Translations under genes and position numbers: made by a program
Notes under the pieces: model-generated
Seen by the model: only the letters and a program-made list of their open reading frames with translations
What the model was told of the DNA's origin: nothing
The model's database searches: none
In this document: one piece after another, positions 36,918 to 49,800 of the stretch
How the letters are laid out: each line of letters starts with the position of its first letter
Numbering within the stretch: the stretch's first letter is position 1
Assembly: GCA_964247055.1 (NCBI GenBank)
Contig: OZ176053.1
Location: 372,001 to 436,000, forward strand
Source: Paragordius varius
Lineage: Eukaryota > Nematomorpha
DNA: 64,000 nucleotides
Direction: 5' to 3'

Positions 36918-39722
36918 TTAACAAGTTTGAAAATAGAGTCGAAAATCGTGATTCGTTCCCTGTATAACAGCATTGGGCCAATTTATATGGTAAAGGAAAT
37001 AATTGTTTAATTCATATTTCAGAGATTTGGATTCAGTTCCTTCCAATATAGTTTCCGTAACCAGGACTCCGGTTGGCTTTTGAACATAATGTACCTATAT
37101 TTTCAAACAGCAATAAAAATTTTTAAATGGATACAATAATTTTTGTACTAAATTATTTGAAAATTATACAGTAAGATTTATTATGTCAAAAGGCAAAAAC
37201 TCAAAAAAGACATCCATACTTTTTCAAACCTTAAATTTTTGCATTTAACACATCGTTCAGGGTTGCAAAATAACGAATCAAAACTTAATTTGTTAGAGAT
37301 TTTATATAGATAATGTAGGCAAGTTAAAAAGATATGATTATATCTTCAAAATATTTATCTTTTAGTTACGTTTTGTCCGTATATTTTAAAATTTTACCGT
37401 ATAATGTAAAATTATTCCAAATTTTTAAAAATAATTATTAATTTCTTATGATTTATATATAAATATACCTTAGCACCATAGATTTGAGGTAGGGGGCATT
37501 TAATGTAAAGTTTTTCATTTGCATGGAGCAAAAAACATATTTGGGGTCGGGTCGGTTGATTTTTAGTATCAAACACATTAACAGGCATATCGGGCTTCTC
37601 ATAACCCAAAACTGTTAAATTGTATTCTAGATTAACTTGCATCTATATATATATTATGTATATATATAGATATATATATATATATATTATGTATATAATA
37701 AAAATTGAAATTATACAGACGCTACGTAAAAAAGAAAAGACAAATATTTTTTTGTAAAGTACAACCATACTTTTTTGAACTTGATTTTTTAAATATAACT
37801 CTCATTGTTATAAACTGCAAAGTATGAAATAGAGAAGTAAATTGGTATACAATCTCAATCAATTATATATTTGACAGTTTTAATTAAATAGTTTATATAG
37901 GAAAAATTAAAGTATAGTTGTTGTATTTTTATAAAAAAATATATTTGCCTTTATATTTTTACATTTTGCCTGTATAACTTTAATATTTACTGAATAAATT
38001 TGTTAAGCAATTTTAATAAATTAACTAATGGTTAAAGCCAATTTTTTAAATATTTTTAAATTTTATTTAATTTCGACACTGTCAAAATCGATATCCATTT
38101 ACCTTTCAAATTCACCCTTGAACAATTCAAATTCACTGTTGAGCAACTCAAATTTACGTTATGCAATTCAAACTCACCGTTAAGCAATTCAAATTCACCC
38201 TAAATAAATTACGTATTTAAGATTAAAAATTAGCTATATTTTTTATATTTTTAAAAATAGTATTTTGTTAATTAAAATAATACAGAAAATAATAAACTAA
38301 GCGATAAACATCCATTTTGTATAAATGATTAATTATATTAGCCCAAAAACTCATAATTTAAAAACACATAATTTATTTTAGGATGAATTTGAATTGTTCA
38401 AAGGTGAATTTGAATTGTTCGAGTGTGAATTCGATTTTTTAAGGGTAAATTTGAATTTTGTAAAGGGTATATTACATCACTAATGACTCTAAGGACAGAT
38501 GTTTCCCGCACATAAATTATAGCATTCATGCGATAAACTGTATCTGGTGGGATGTAATAAGCGCCCCCTTTTTCTGCAAAAATTTCTTTGGCAGTGATTG
38601 GAGCATACAATATATTTTTTCGTCGACTTAAAAACACTTTCCTTGGGCTATAAAAATAAATGATAAAACTTAATAAAAATAAAAAATTAGAAAATTTAAA
38701 ATATTTCAATTGATAGTTTTCGAAAAGGCATTAATATTTTATTAAAAATTTAAATACGGACAAAACATAAAAACTAAGACAAATATTTTTTTTCATAAAA
38801 CAACCATACTTTTTTAAACCTTAATTTTTCTTATATAATTAATTAAATTACAATTGCAAAATATATAATTTATTATATCACCAATTTACCTTTCGATTTC
38901 ATGCTTTGCAATATAAAAACAATGTGTTACATTTAAAAAATCAAGGTTAAATATAAAACAGTAAACCGGCCTATTCAAATAGAATATTGTTGTCTTTATA
39001 TTTTTACGGTTGTCCATATAATTTCAATTTTAATGCATATTAAAAATGAATGATGAAGTATTTACAAATTTTCCAGGTAAGCCAATTCGGGAAATACGTA
39101 AGGTGTCTCAACAAATCCTTTACCGGTTACATAAGAGCAAGTATATTCTTGACCTTAATAGGGTGGAAAAAAATTGTAAAGGTAAAACCTGATTTTTATT
39201 TTTTTTAAAGCGAAATAAAAATGAAAGAATTTTTTTTACAAAAAGACAGCCCCACATTTTTTCAAATAATTTCTAACAAGTCATAACCTAAAAGATCAAA
39301 ATATGGATAATGTCTTTTTTAAAATATATTTGTTTTTGTGTTTTCACATATTGTTCTTCTGTATAATTTTAATTTTTACTGCAAAATTTGGTTTATAAAA
39401 GTTTTTTTTTGGTAAAAAACGGAAAAAGATAAGGTTACATCTATATACCTTTAGGAATTTTTTTGAGTTCCCTAATAATTGATTGCGGAACTGGACGTTT
39501 AGTTTCAGGCTTCGGAATGTCTACAGGTCGACCAATTGGAGATTGTCCCCTTGAAATATCTGAATTATTTATTTCTCTGATCAAAGCATCTCCATCTATC
39601 AACTCAGCAGGACTTGCTAAGGCATTCTGGAATATTCCGAATAAACCAAAAATGACAAAAACAGCTATATAGATTGTGGTTAAAAAAGTTAAATGGTGTT
39701 TGGGGAATAATAAAAACAACAT
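36918..39722 (-). CDS. Secreted protein of unknown family, paralog B
   Basis: Exons on the minus strand: 39449-39722, 39066-39153, 38476-38647, 37469-37642 and 36918-37094 (294 aa). A hydrophobic N-terminal segment (about residues 13-36, TTIYIAVFVIFGLFGIF) acts as a signal peptide or anchor, followed by a Pro/Arg-rich spacer. It matches gene A along the rest: YVFPELAYLENF, NILYAPITAKEIF, YYIPPDTVYRM, SVLRVISD, RPQICFLLHA, IKCPLPQIYG, HDFRLYFQTC. Exon 2 is 88 nt in A and B. A MITE-1 copy (38098-38470) begins only a few bases inside the intron at the exon-3 donor. It lies in tandem behind gene A; gene C is divergent. Function unknown. Confidence 0.88.
37698..37992. mobile_element. MITE-2 copy in an intron of gene B
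   Basis: Recognisable ends (aaaattgaaattatacagac on the left, 'tacattttgcctgtataact' on the right) next to a (TA)n run. A weaker copy is at about 37165-37405 and another at 38755-39040. Confidence 0.65.
38098..38470. mobile_element. MITE-1 copy abutting the exon-3 donor of gene B
   Basis: Left 'acctttcaaattcacccttg' with repeated 'gcaattcaaattcaccct' subunits; right end 'aaatttgaattttgtaaagg' finishes at about 38470, against the GT at 38474-38475. Older than some copies, judging from changed subunits. Confidence 0.7.
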
Positions 39723-41303
39723 TTTTCAATTTAAATGGGCTTATATTAATTAGAGCGGGGACTTTTGAATCTTAATATAACTATCATTTATATAATACCA
39801 TACGATATCAACCTCACTACCCGCCTTATGTAAATATAATAAAACAAAACTAATAACCCGTTGTTTATTACACAAAAAATGTACACATATTATTTAATAA
39901 GGATTTTAAACATTTCAATACATTTCACGATCAATTATAAGATTAAATATGATTTAATAATATTAGTTTATTCCGTATTTTATATTAAAACATTGTTTCA
40001 TGCTTTTAAATTTTTAGTGGCTAAAAAAGATGGTTATTATAATATTCACCCGGCTAACTTTTAGGTTAATAACAAAAATTCATAAAAAAATTTCGCAAAT
40101 TTTTTTAATTTTATCAAAAATATACCAAATATTAAACCAAATTATATCATTTATCGCGTTTTTGTGTTAATTTTAATTTTTGTATTGGAATTTTAGATTA
40201 TAGTGTAATATATGTATGCATATATGTTTGCGAGTAAAGGGTATACTCTTAGAGTCAATATTAGCTTTTAAGATTAACATATACATTTCAATGTATCTCT
40301 CCATATACATATCTATTATATATAGTGAGGGTTAAAATAATCTCCTCTGTTCTTAAACGGACAAAACTGGTCCCAAGGACAACTCTGCCCTTTATATATG
40401 TATGGATGTATGTATTAGTTGTATGTATTAGTAAAAAAGTATATTTGAAAGTTGTTTTAAGGTTATTCTTATTTATCATTTGCAAAACACAACACAACAC
40501 AATCTATTTATAACTTATCAGTAATCTGTAATTAATTTAAAATATGTATAATCAAATGGACTATAGATTTCAGTCGACAGCTGATAAACTCAAATAAAAT
40601 CTAAATCCAGTTTTAGCTTTAAATAAAATTGTTTCATCACAGAAATAATGACCTATTCAAATTCCAATGGACAATCACTGTTTCTAAGGTAACACTCAGG
40701 TATGATTTATATCGAAACAATTTTATAGGTCATATCTTGCGATATGGCCCACATACACAAAAATTGAATTTGCGTTGTTTTTTGTTTGCTTATGGTGACG
40801 AAAAGTCTGATGAAATTTTTATCTTTATTTTATACATATTATAGTATAATACACCGACCACTTGAAAAGGGTAGGTTTTTTCGAGTTTGCTTTTTTGGAT
40901 GTGACCCCTTTTTTCTCGTGTAAAAATATCATGATGACTTGCAAAAATGTCCAATTTTGGGGGTGTTTTTATATTTTCGAGATTCGTTGGTTGACTTCAC
41001 ATTTATTTCTTTTCTGTTAGTATAATTAAACGAGAAATGAGTTATAAATAAATATATTATACATTTCAAATATCTGATTGAGTATGACCTAAAAATGTTA
41101 TTATAATACTAAAGCTATCTAGGTCACTTGTTTGAAGAAGGGTAATTACATTACTTTGCAGTTTAAGTTGCTATATCTTTAATTTTGTCGCGTTTAATAT
41201 CTTAATATATTTTGTTGATTAACGATCTACACATTTTTTTGTTTTATCATTTTCATCCATAGCTCAACATATACTATTCACACGTTTTAAAACCAAGTTA
41301 GTT
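39723..41303. other. Divergent intergenic region between paralogs B and C
   Basis: 1.58 kb holding the promoters of gene B (minus) and gene C (plus). AT-rich; short frames at 40288-40513 and 40629-40844 resemble nothing known and look like chance. No MITE copy is obvious here, unlike the neighbouring intergenic stretches. Confidence 0.5.
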
Positions 41304-43606
41304 ATGAATCAAAACGCTCTCCGAATATCTATTTTTACCAACCAAATCACAACATTACTCCTTATATACGCTTTCCTATTGACCACAACGGTAAACTCCC
41401 AAGCTATAAATATTGCTTCCTCAACAGAAAATAAAAATAAACCTAATGCTTCCTCTGTTATTTTAAATCCCGTAAATCCCGGCGCTATACCCAGAAAACA
41501 TTTTAACGAAACTGATCATTACAATAAAAATGGGAACAAAAGTTCAGGCGTAGAAAAAATGGAGAAGGATGTCAGGAAATCGATAGAACGCCGAAAAGCT
41601 AATCGAGGGAAACGTGGTATGTATTTTAAAATAAGAGTGCTTAGAAAGCAATTCTTTAAAAACTTGTACATAATCCTTTTTTCAAGTCCACCCTTTAACA
41701 TTTCAAGTTGTTCCCCTTGAATAATTGTATTTTGCGAGGAAATTGTCTGTTTAAGCGGTTTATGTTAAAAATGTACTGTACATTACATTTAATAAGCAGA
41801 GTACAGGATAATCGTTTGGTATTCGATTTAAAACGCAAATAATATAAAAAAAATATGACGCAAGTAAAATTATTGTAATTTTTTTTTACTAGTTATAAAT
41901 TAATTAACAATCATTACTTTGGTATTAAACAAAAATTGTTCAAATCAGCCTTTTAAAATATTAATAACAACAATTTTCCCCGTAAATGTATCAATCCATT
42001 TTTTATATTAACATATATGGTTATAGTTAACGGAGTCAATCCAAAGATTTGTGCTATTGTAACGAAAAATGATTCATACGCTTCTGATCAAATCTTTCCC
42101 CGTATAGATTACATAACGGATTATTTGTAAGTCTCTACTAGTTATAATTCAGAATTTACCCATAATTTTTAATATGTATCTAGTTTATTTGAATACTGTA
42201 AAAATGAAATTATACAGACAAAATATGCAAACATAGAAACACATGTTTTTTAAATGATCACTATACCTTTTTGAGCTTTGATTTTTAAATTATAACTCAT
42301 TGTTTTAAACTGCAAAGTTCCAATTAATTATATATTTTATGATTGTAATTAAATAGTATAAATAGTAAAAGGGTTGAAAAAGGATGATTGTCGTTGTAAA
42401 AAAATATTTGTTTTTTATTTTTTACGTTTTGTCCGCATAATTTCAATTTACTGTATAAATTAAATTTTTATTTTCATAAAATAACGATAAATTTACTGAG
42501 AAATATTGATTTTATAGTTCAGAAACTTTGATGATGGCCCGTGTAGGAAAGATCATTTATATACAAAACAATTTTGAAGGTCAGTTTCTGAGATCTGTGG
42601 GAAAACCTGGGATTTATGAGTTAAGCTCCAATTCTATGCACATTCTCAATATGATTTTCAGACTTGTCCCCAAAGCTCCATACATTATTGAATCAAATGT
42701 AAATTTTGATATTTTAGTCCAATTCTACAATAATTTAACACTTGACAAATAACATTAATTTCATATTTTTTTGATAAAGACTTTACTGTAAAAGTCGAAA
42801 ATTTAAATTTATATTTTTATAAGATACGCATTTCAGCTTAATTTTTAATAAATTTCATAATATATATAATGCGTAATTCTCTCAATTTTGTCAAACCAAT
42901 TATATTTTATTTTTAATAAATAGGTTGTAATCAAAGCCACAAACACATTACCCAAACATCACTACAAATTTTGTATGATTGAATTGGGGACGAATCATGC
43001 CATGGAACGCTGTGCCATGCCCAAAAAACCCAATACTACAGTATAAATCCCTCCCTTTTACAAATAAGCTTTAATTAGTTTTTTATCATTTAGAATTAGT
43101 TTTTTTTATCATTTAATATAAGTTGTTTTACAGTAAAAATAAATAGATATACGGACAAAACATAAAAATATAAAAAATATTATTTTCCAAGTCCGCTGTA
43201 CTGATTTTTCAAACAACTTATTATGTAAAGTTGCAAAGAAATATATATTGGTGAAACATCAATTATGTATTTTAATTAAATAGTTTATGTGGGAAAAATT
43301 AAGGTTTGAATAGTGTAATTGTCTTTTAAAAAATATTTTCTTTTTAATTTTAACATACTGTCAGTATAAATTTAATTTTTACTGTAAGTTATAAAAATTA
43401 AAATTTGCTAATATAAGTTTATATTCAAATATTTTTTGCAGAGTATATATACGCAAAATCCAACCGCCATTAAAGCCGAACAAGATGATCAATATAAGCA
43501 AAAAATTTCGTATTTCAATCACCATTTTGCCTCCCTTCTGCATTGGCCTAACGTTAAAGTAACAGGTGATCGGCACAGACTTTTTATTAAAATTGCAACG
43601 TGTTAA
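41304..43606 (+). CDS. Secreted protein of unknown family, paralog C
   Basis: Exons 41304-41616, 42027-42126, 42518-42698, 42924-43040 and 43442-43606 (291 aa). Hydrophobic residues about 12-30 (NQITTLLLIYAFLLTTTVNS) form a signal peptide; a basic, Asn/Lys-rich linker ends in a dibasic-looking KANRGKR. It then aligns with A and B: KICAIVTKN, FPRIDYITDY, GIYELSSNSMHILNMIFR, KFCMIELG, RCAMPK, LHWPNV, HRLFIKIATC. Intron phases (1, 2, 0, 0) and the 181-nt third exon match gene A. It is the most diverged of the three and lies in inverted orientation. Introns 2 and 4 each contain a MITE-2 (42197-42453, 43131-43384). Function unknown. Confidence 0.87.
42197..42453. mobile_element. MITE-2 copy in intron 2 of gene C
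   Basis: Ends ACTGTAAAAATGAAATTATA and TTTCAATTTACTGTA, about 257 bp of a 391-nt intron. Confidence 0.75.
43131..43384. mobile_element. MITE-2 copy in intron 4 of gene C
   Basis: CAGTAAAAATAAATAGATAT to AATTTTTACTG with TA on both sides; 254 bp of a 401-nt intron. Confidence 0.8.
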
Positions 43607-44131
43607 TTGATTATTATATATACCTTTATATTATAAATATATTATTTATGCAATTTATTTAACAAAATATGCATGTAAAAATCAGTGTTCAATAAATAAT
43701 TGTAATATCGAGTTATTAATATTAGCTGGGTAACACATGAATAACTTTCAAAAACTTTCGTAATTTTGCCTGATTTATATATTTATAAAAACTAAACTTT
43801 TAGAAATTTTCTGGAAAACGTGTAGGCCCATATTCCAAAATAAAAATAAAATATACATTATCAGCTCCGAAGTTAACTAAGCCGTTCTGTTTGAGAGAGC
43901 CCAGCAGTTTTTGCGCTAACTCATGAAAAAATAGGGGTTTTAGAAAGAGATTGAAGGTTTCGTAAAGGGGGTGTAGACCCAACCAGTTTCAATGATTTTT
44001 TTAAGTTTTTTACGAATGCCCCGAGGGTGATTGAGCCGTTTTTGAATAAGATTAGTCCCTAATTTCCCACTACCCCCCCAAAAAAAACAAATATTTTTGC
44101 GCATTTTAACAGATTAAATGTAGGCTAAGTA

Positions 44132-44298
44132 CAGTGTGCATTTTAATGGTTGCTTTTTTTACACTATATAGCTGAGCAATTTTCTACAGAGTAGTGTATG
44201 CAAAAAACGAAAAGCTAAAAATTATTTTTTTCCATATATTAATTGTTACAAATTGCCCTACTATAGTGTGAAATAAGCAACCATTAAAATGCATACTG
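44132..44298. mobile_element. 167-bp MITE with the same ends as the giant palindrome
   Basis: Starts CAGTGTGCATTTTAATGGTT, ends with the complement CCATTAAAATGCATACTG, TA on both sides; the interior also pairs ('cactata', 'tatagtg'). Confidence 0.85.
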
Positions 44299-44628
44299 TA
44301 ATATATATTTTTAAATTGTTACGAATGCGCAAAGGTGGGGAGATAATTTTTCGGGTTAACCTTAGCCCAGATTTTCTCTCAAAAATAGGTTTTTTTGAAG
44401 CAATTTTTTGTAATACATGCAAACCTATCCGAACTTAAATACACTTATAAAAAAATCAATATACACATTGATTTCATACTTTGCAATTTTAAACAATAAT
44501 TTATATTGAATATAAGAAAAGAGTTAAAAGGTATGGTTGTCTTTTAAAAAACAATATTTGTCTTTATTTTTTTACCTTTTGTCCGTATAATTTAATTTTT
44601 ATTGTAACTGAAACTTTATATATATATA

Positions 44629-44924
44629 CAGTAAAAACTGAAATTATCCGGACACAACGTAAAAATATAAAGACAAATATTTTTTCCAAAAAGATAGTCA
44701 TACTTTTTAAATCATGATTTTTTTCAATATACCTCATTGTTTATAAGGTAAAGTTTGAAATAGAAATATATATTATTAACACAATCATTTATATATTTTA
44801 CAATTGTAACTATAAAAAGCTTATTTATGAAAGATTAAGGTTTTAAAAAGTATGGTTGTCCTTTAAATAAAAATATTTGTCATTATATTTTTATGTTTTG
44901 TCCCTATAATTTGAATTTTTACTG
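44629..44924. mobile_element. MITE-2 copy
   Basis: CAGTAAAAACTGAAATTATC to GAATTTTTACTG, TA on both sides, 296 bp, well preserved. Confidence 0.85.
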
Positions 44925-45058
44925 TATATAAATGGATGTTTATCAAATAAGCAATGAAGTATGTCTTTATTATTGCTTTATATCGTTCATCACTCTAAAA
45001 AACCATCATGTCATCAATATTTCATATGGTTAAAAAAATAAAAATATACCAGTTATTA

Positions 45059-45324
45059 CAGTAAAAATTGAAATTATACGGACAAACGTATAAATATAAA
45101 TACAAATATTTTTTTTCAAAAGACAACTATACTTTTTAAATCTTGATTATTTTAAATATAGCTCATTGATTTTAACTGCAAAATAGTGATGTAATTGGTA
45201 ATATTTTCATTGAAATTACATAGTTGTAGAAAATATTAATGTTTTAATTAGTATGTTTGTCATTTAGAAAAAATATATTTGTCTTAAATTTTTACGTTTT
45301 GTCCGTATATTTCAATATTTACTG
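45059..45324. mobile_element. MITE-2 copy
   Basis: CAGTAAAAATTGAAATTATA to CAATATTTACTG, TA on both sides, 266 bp. Confidence 0.85.
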
Positions 45325-45791
45325 TATGTTATACTACAAAAGACAAAAGGATTATAGAATGGTTGATGTGATAAATTTGAACTAACATTGCACTGAATTC
45401 TATGAATTAATAAAGTAAATTCGATATTTCCTTCATACATTTCAAAAAATATATATCTCGAGTGATATTTTTGACTTGCAAATTTTTTAAGTCATGGCTT
45501 GCTTTAATATGATAAAAAATTTAACATTAGATGACTTAAGTCAAGCAAGAAATCCTGAGTTAGAGGTGATAAAAAATCATAAGATCAAGTAAAACTAAAG
45601 ATTTTTGCAGGGCACACTTGACAGATTTGAAAATATAGATAAAATTATTTTGGAAATTATTTATGTATATTATAAAGGTTTTTATTATATAATTAAAACC
45701 CTTGTTAATGCTATGAATTGTTTATTTGATAATTTTTGGCTAATTACAAACCTTCGTTTTACATAAAATAATAAACTCTAAAGGTTACACC

Positions 45792-46075
45792 TAGGGTTGT
45801 GCTGACCAAGTCATGACCCGGTCAATTGATCGGGTCATAAATGGATAGATATTTCAATAATGAAAGAAAGTGTAAAACAAACTCGTAAAACTTTATTTGA
45901 AATATCCGGTATTAAAAGCTAGGTAGTTGAAGATTCAGATGACATTATTAGTAAAACACAAGTGTCGTTCGAACATTATTTTCACAATCCAATATTTCAT
46001 AAGTATAAAGTGGTCATGACCATGGTCTGACCGGACTTCTTTGAAAAAGCAGTCAAATGCACACACACAACCCTA
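45792..46075. mobile_element. hAT-like MITE with 8-bp target duplication
   Basis: Terminal inverted repeats TAGGGTTGTG / CACAACCCTA, bounded by the identical octamers GTTACACC at 45784-45791 and 46076-46083. An 8-bp duplication is the hallmark of hAT elements. 284 bp, non-coding; a related fragment is near 31108. Confidence 0.85.
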
Positions 46076-46837
46076 GTTACACCATTAAAATATGTAAAGA
46101 GTTTATTTTATCATAAATTTCTTTATCCCGGGCGCTCAATATTCAGAAATAGTTATAATATTAAATAAGATACTAAAAACTTCAATAAATGCATATTGTA
46201 TTGATTGATCTTTTTGTGCCTTATTTCATAAATTTTGGCTGAAAATGATCAAAATAATTTCTGTAAAATTCGAATCGGGTGGCAAAAAAATATTACATTC
46301 ATAAGCAAAAGACTTGACTTAAATGTTTTTTTATCACCGATCTTCAAGTGTACACTTGCTGGCTTAAGTAAACTTGCTCAACTTGCCACGCTTGACTTAC
46401 AAGTCTCAAGTGCGACTTTTTTTTATCACCCTACCCCTTGTATCAATTTTAACCGATAACAAGTTATAAGCTAATAATTATTTTATAAACATTTATTTGG
46501 TATTCAATATATTTATACATGTATATAATATGAGTAAAAGTATATAGCTAAAATAAAAAGAAGGCCCATATACTAATTAAAAAAAACATGTAGTGTATTA
46601 AAATAAAATTTTATCAAAGTTACGAGGAAAAGAGTAAGGCAAAAATACAAAAATTTTGAATGTTATAAGACAAGGATTGTTGCAATTTAAAGCAGTTTAA
46701 TTAAATCAATTTTTATATTTCAACTTGACCTCATATAAAAACTCTAAACAACAGAGAGTTTGCAATCGTAAAAATACGATTAGAAACATAAAAAAAATAG
46801 TTTTTCTGATTTTTAAATCAAAATTCCCAGTAAATAA

Positions 46838-49800
46838 CTAAACATGAATAGGGTCCATATTTTTGCCCCGGGTAGGTTGGAAAGCAAATGTCGTCGATTG
46901 ATTGGGTAATCGTTCGACGTGATAAATGCTTTGAAAATTTTGTTGTTGAACCTCGTCTTTATTGTTACCAGGGCTGGTGGTGTCTAATAATGTTTTTTCC
47001 CTTTGATAAATTTAGCTGACTATTAATATTTTTATTCAAAGGTTCTTCTTTTTGAAACAAATTAGAGGTATTCCTGGGATAATTGTCGAAATACTGAATC
47101 TGATTATAAGGTGATGACGGGTTTCCAGATCTTATCATATATGGCGAAAGATTGGTTTGAGGCGAATCGTCGATCAAGTCTATATAAAATTATATGGGTG
47201 TAAAACAGAATAAATGTTTAACACGCAGCGATTTAAATTTTTGCAGCCCGTGGGAAATTTAAATTTCAAATAGAAAATCAAACAAAATCTAAGTAAAAAT
47301 GATTTTTAAACAATCTTTTTGTATAAATCCTTTCGAATTTTGAAGCAATAACCTAGCCGTAAATGTTCATAAAAAATGGCATTTTTTACACTCTATGTTT
47401 GAAATCTAATAAAACATTTGTTAATTATCATATATTTTTCAAATGCAGCCCGAAAAAAACCATTTGTATTGGATACCTCTGGCATAAACAATTTTAACCA
47501 TTATAAAAAATATGATGTTGCTATTGATTGAACGATAAATATATACTTTTATCAAGATTTGGATATTTTTCGCTATTCGTTATGATTCTGTTAGAGTGAT
47601 GTGGATTTATACCATATCTTCTTATGAGATCACTACTAAAAATAAATGAAAAAAATTGTAGATGTCTAAAATTTAGAATAGCCATAAAAATATAATGAAA
47701 ATAATTTATTAAAAAACCAATTTTGAACATAGACTAAGAAAAATAAAGCTAAAGAAAGAATAAATAAAATATTGAGTTATCAAGAGCAAAAATGGGTATT
47801 TAAAATAAATCTTTACCAATTTATGGTTAAAAAAGCTTTAAGCTTTATATGTTTTGAATTCTGCAAATATTTTACCCATGCTATAAAAACTAGATTGGAT
47901 TTTTTTTAAAGAAAATTCCTTGTTGCATATACAATAAATAAGTTACTTTGCCCCAAAATTCCTTGTTTTTTCCTGTTGTTGAATATTCAAATCATTGCTC
48001 CTCAAATAATTTGGTTGATTTAAGGCATTGTAATTATAATTACACATTTCATTATATTCATTAACATTATTCCTATTATTATTAGGATATTCTTTGTATG
48101 AAAGCGACGTAGTAGTTGAGTATTTAGGCTGAGCACTGGAATCTATAAATTAAAAAATATAGCAAAAAAAAATCAAAAAATCATAAGTATAATAAAAAAG
48201 GCATATATTTTTAAATATGATTAAAAAAAATTAAAAAAGCTGTAAAATGCTATCATAAACACCCCGAATGTGGGTACACATATAAAATCAATGTTTATTC
48301 AAAAAATCAAAATACAATAGATTGCTGTGCCCGTAATGGCCTTGATTAGGTAAAAACATTTGGTTCGTAAGATTATACATATATAATATGAGTTAATATT
48401 CACAGTTTTCAATAATGATTAAATATACCATTTGCACTTCAAGAATGTTTTTGAATGCTTCAAGTTGGTCTTTTAACTTTTTTATTTTGTTCTAAACTAA
48501 CCGACCATTCATTTTTTTTATCACTTATAACCCATTGTCTTTATTAAACGTACTAAACTTAAATTAGTATAATTTTAGTAAAAATTAATATTATTGTACA
48601 GACATAATGTAAAAACTAGAAAATAAAATTATTATTTCAAAAAGGCATACTATAGTTTTCTAACAAAGTATATATAATTGAATTAATACCAATTAACATC
48701 TATCTCTATTCCATATTTTGCGAAACAAAAAACGATGAGTTATAATTTTGACTTTTTAGAAAAAAAAGTATTCTTTTTATTTATAAATTCCTACAAAAAA
48801 AACTAAAATCAAATATAATCTAAAATCATAACATATACCAAAGAAGGTAAGATCATTTTGATTGTGTTGAAGTTCTGATAATTGGTTTTGTGTTGTGCTA
48901 CTATTAATATTTTGTTGCTGAAAAGATGTCACATTCATATGGTGGTTAATAAGGTCAGAAGAATTTTGTGATGAATTCTGCGTTAAAAGAGCTATGAAAT
49001 CATCTTTGGTTAATAACTCAGAGTTTTCACCTATACAGTAAAAAAAAGTAAAATTATTACACATAATATATAAGCTAAATGATTACAATTGTTAATATGA
49101 TTGAAAATCTAAATTCCTAATTGACATCTTTATTCCATTTCAAAAACAATAAGTTAAAAAATTTAAGGTTATAAGGATACCTCGACGCTATACAGATTAC
49201 CCGGATAAATTTTCATTTTTTATCATACTATATAACTCTCTTTTTTTTAAAAAAAATTTGTCTTTTCGTTTTTGTGCCTTTAAAATTGCGGTTGATATTA
49301 TAAAGTAAAAATCAAAAGTCAAATATTATAAAGAAAATAAAGATGTAAATTGAATCAAGGTTCAACATTGTAATCATATAGTTTATGTATAAAATATCAA
49401 GGTTCTAAAAAACTAATCATTTATGTAAATTTTTTATTTTAAAATAAAAATTAGTATATTAATTATATATATTTCATAATTCCAATTCTATAGTTGGTTT
49501 ACAGTATGCATTTAATAGTTGCCACACTATAGTAGGGCAATCTGCAACACAGTAGTGTAGAAAAAAAGAAAGGAAATTATTGTTTATTTAACATTTTTTT
49601 GTTTTTTCCATACACTACTGTGTTTACTACAATATTGTGAAATAAGCAACCATTAAAATGCTGCATACTGTATATGACCAAAAAATAAGGTTCTCAAAAA
49701 AAAGTTTAGCATTTTCAATTTCAATTTTTTTAGTTTTTTTTGTCCCTTTAAAAGATATATAAATTTCTTACCACCCCTGAGAGCACATTTGGGTGGATAT

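Larger units (their letters stand above)
43607..46837. other. Intergenic, MITE-rich
   Basis: No gene found. Holds GC-richer DNA at about 43800-44090 with partial likeness to the aldo-keto reductase intron insert, a 167-bp MITE (44132-44298), MITE-2 copies (half copy about 44440-44608; 44629-44924; 45059-45324) and an hAT-like MITE (45792-46075). A possible AATAAA for gene C is at 43691-43696. Confidence 0.6.

Noticed and set aside
40288-40844. Short ORFs upstream of gene C
   Set aside because: No similarity to known proteins, no matching exons nearby, and composition like the surrounding DNA.
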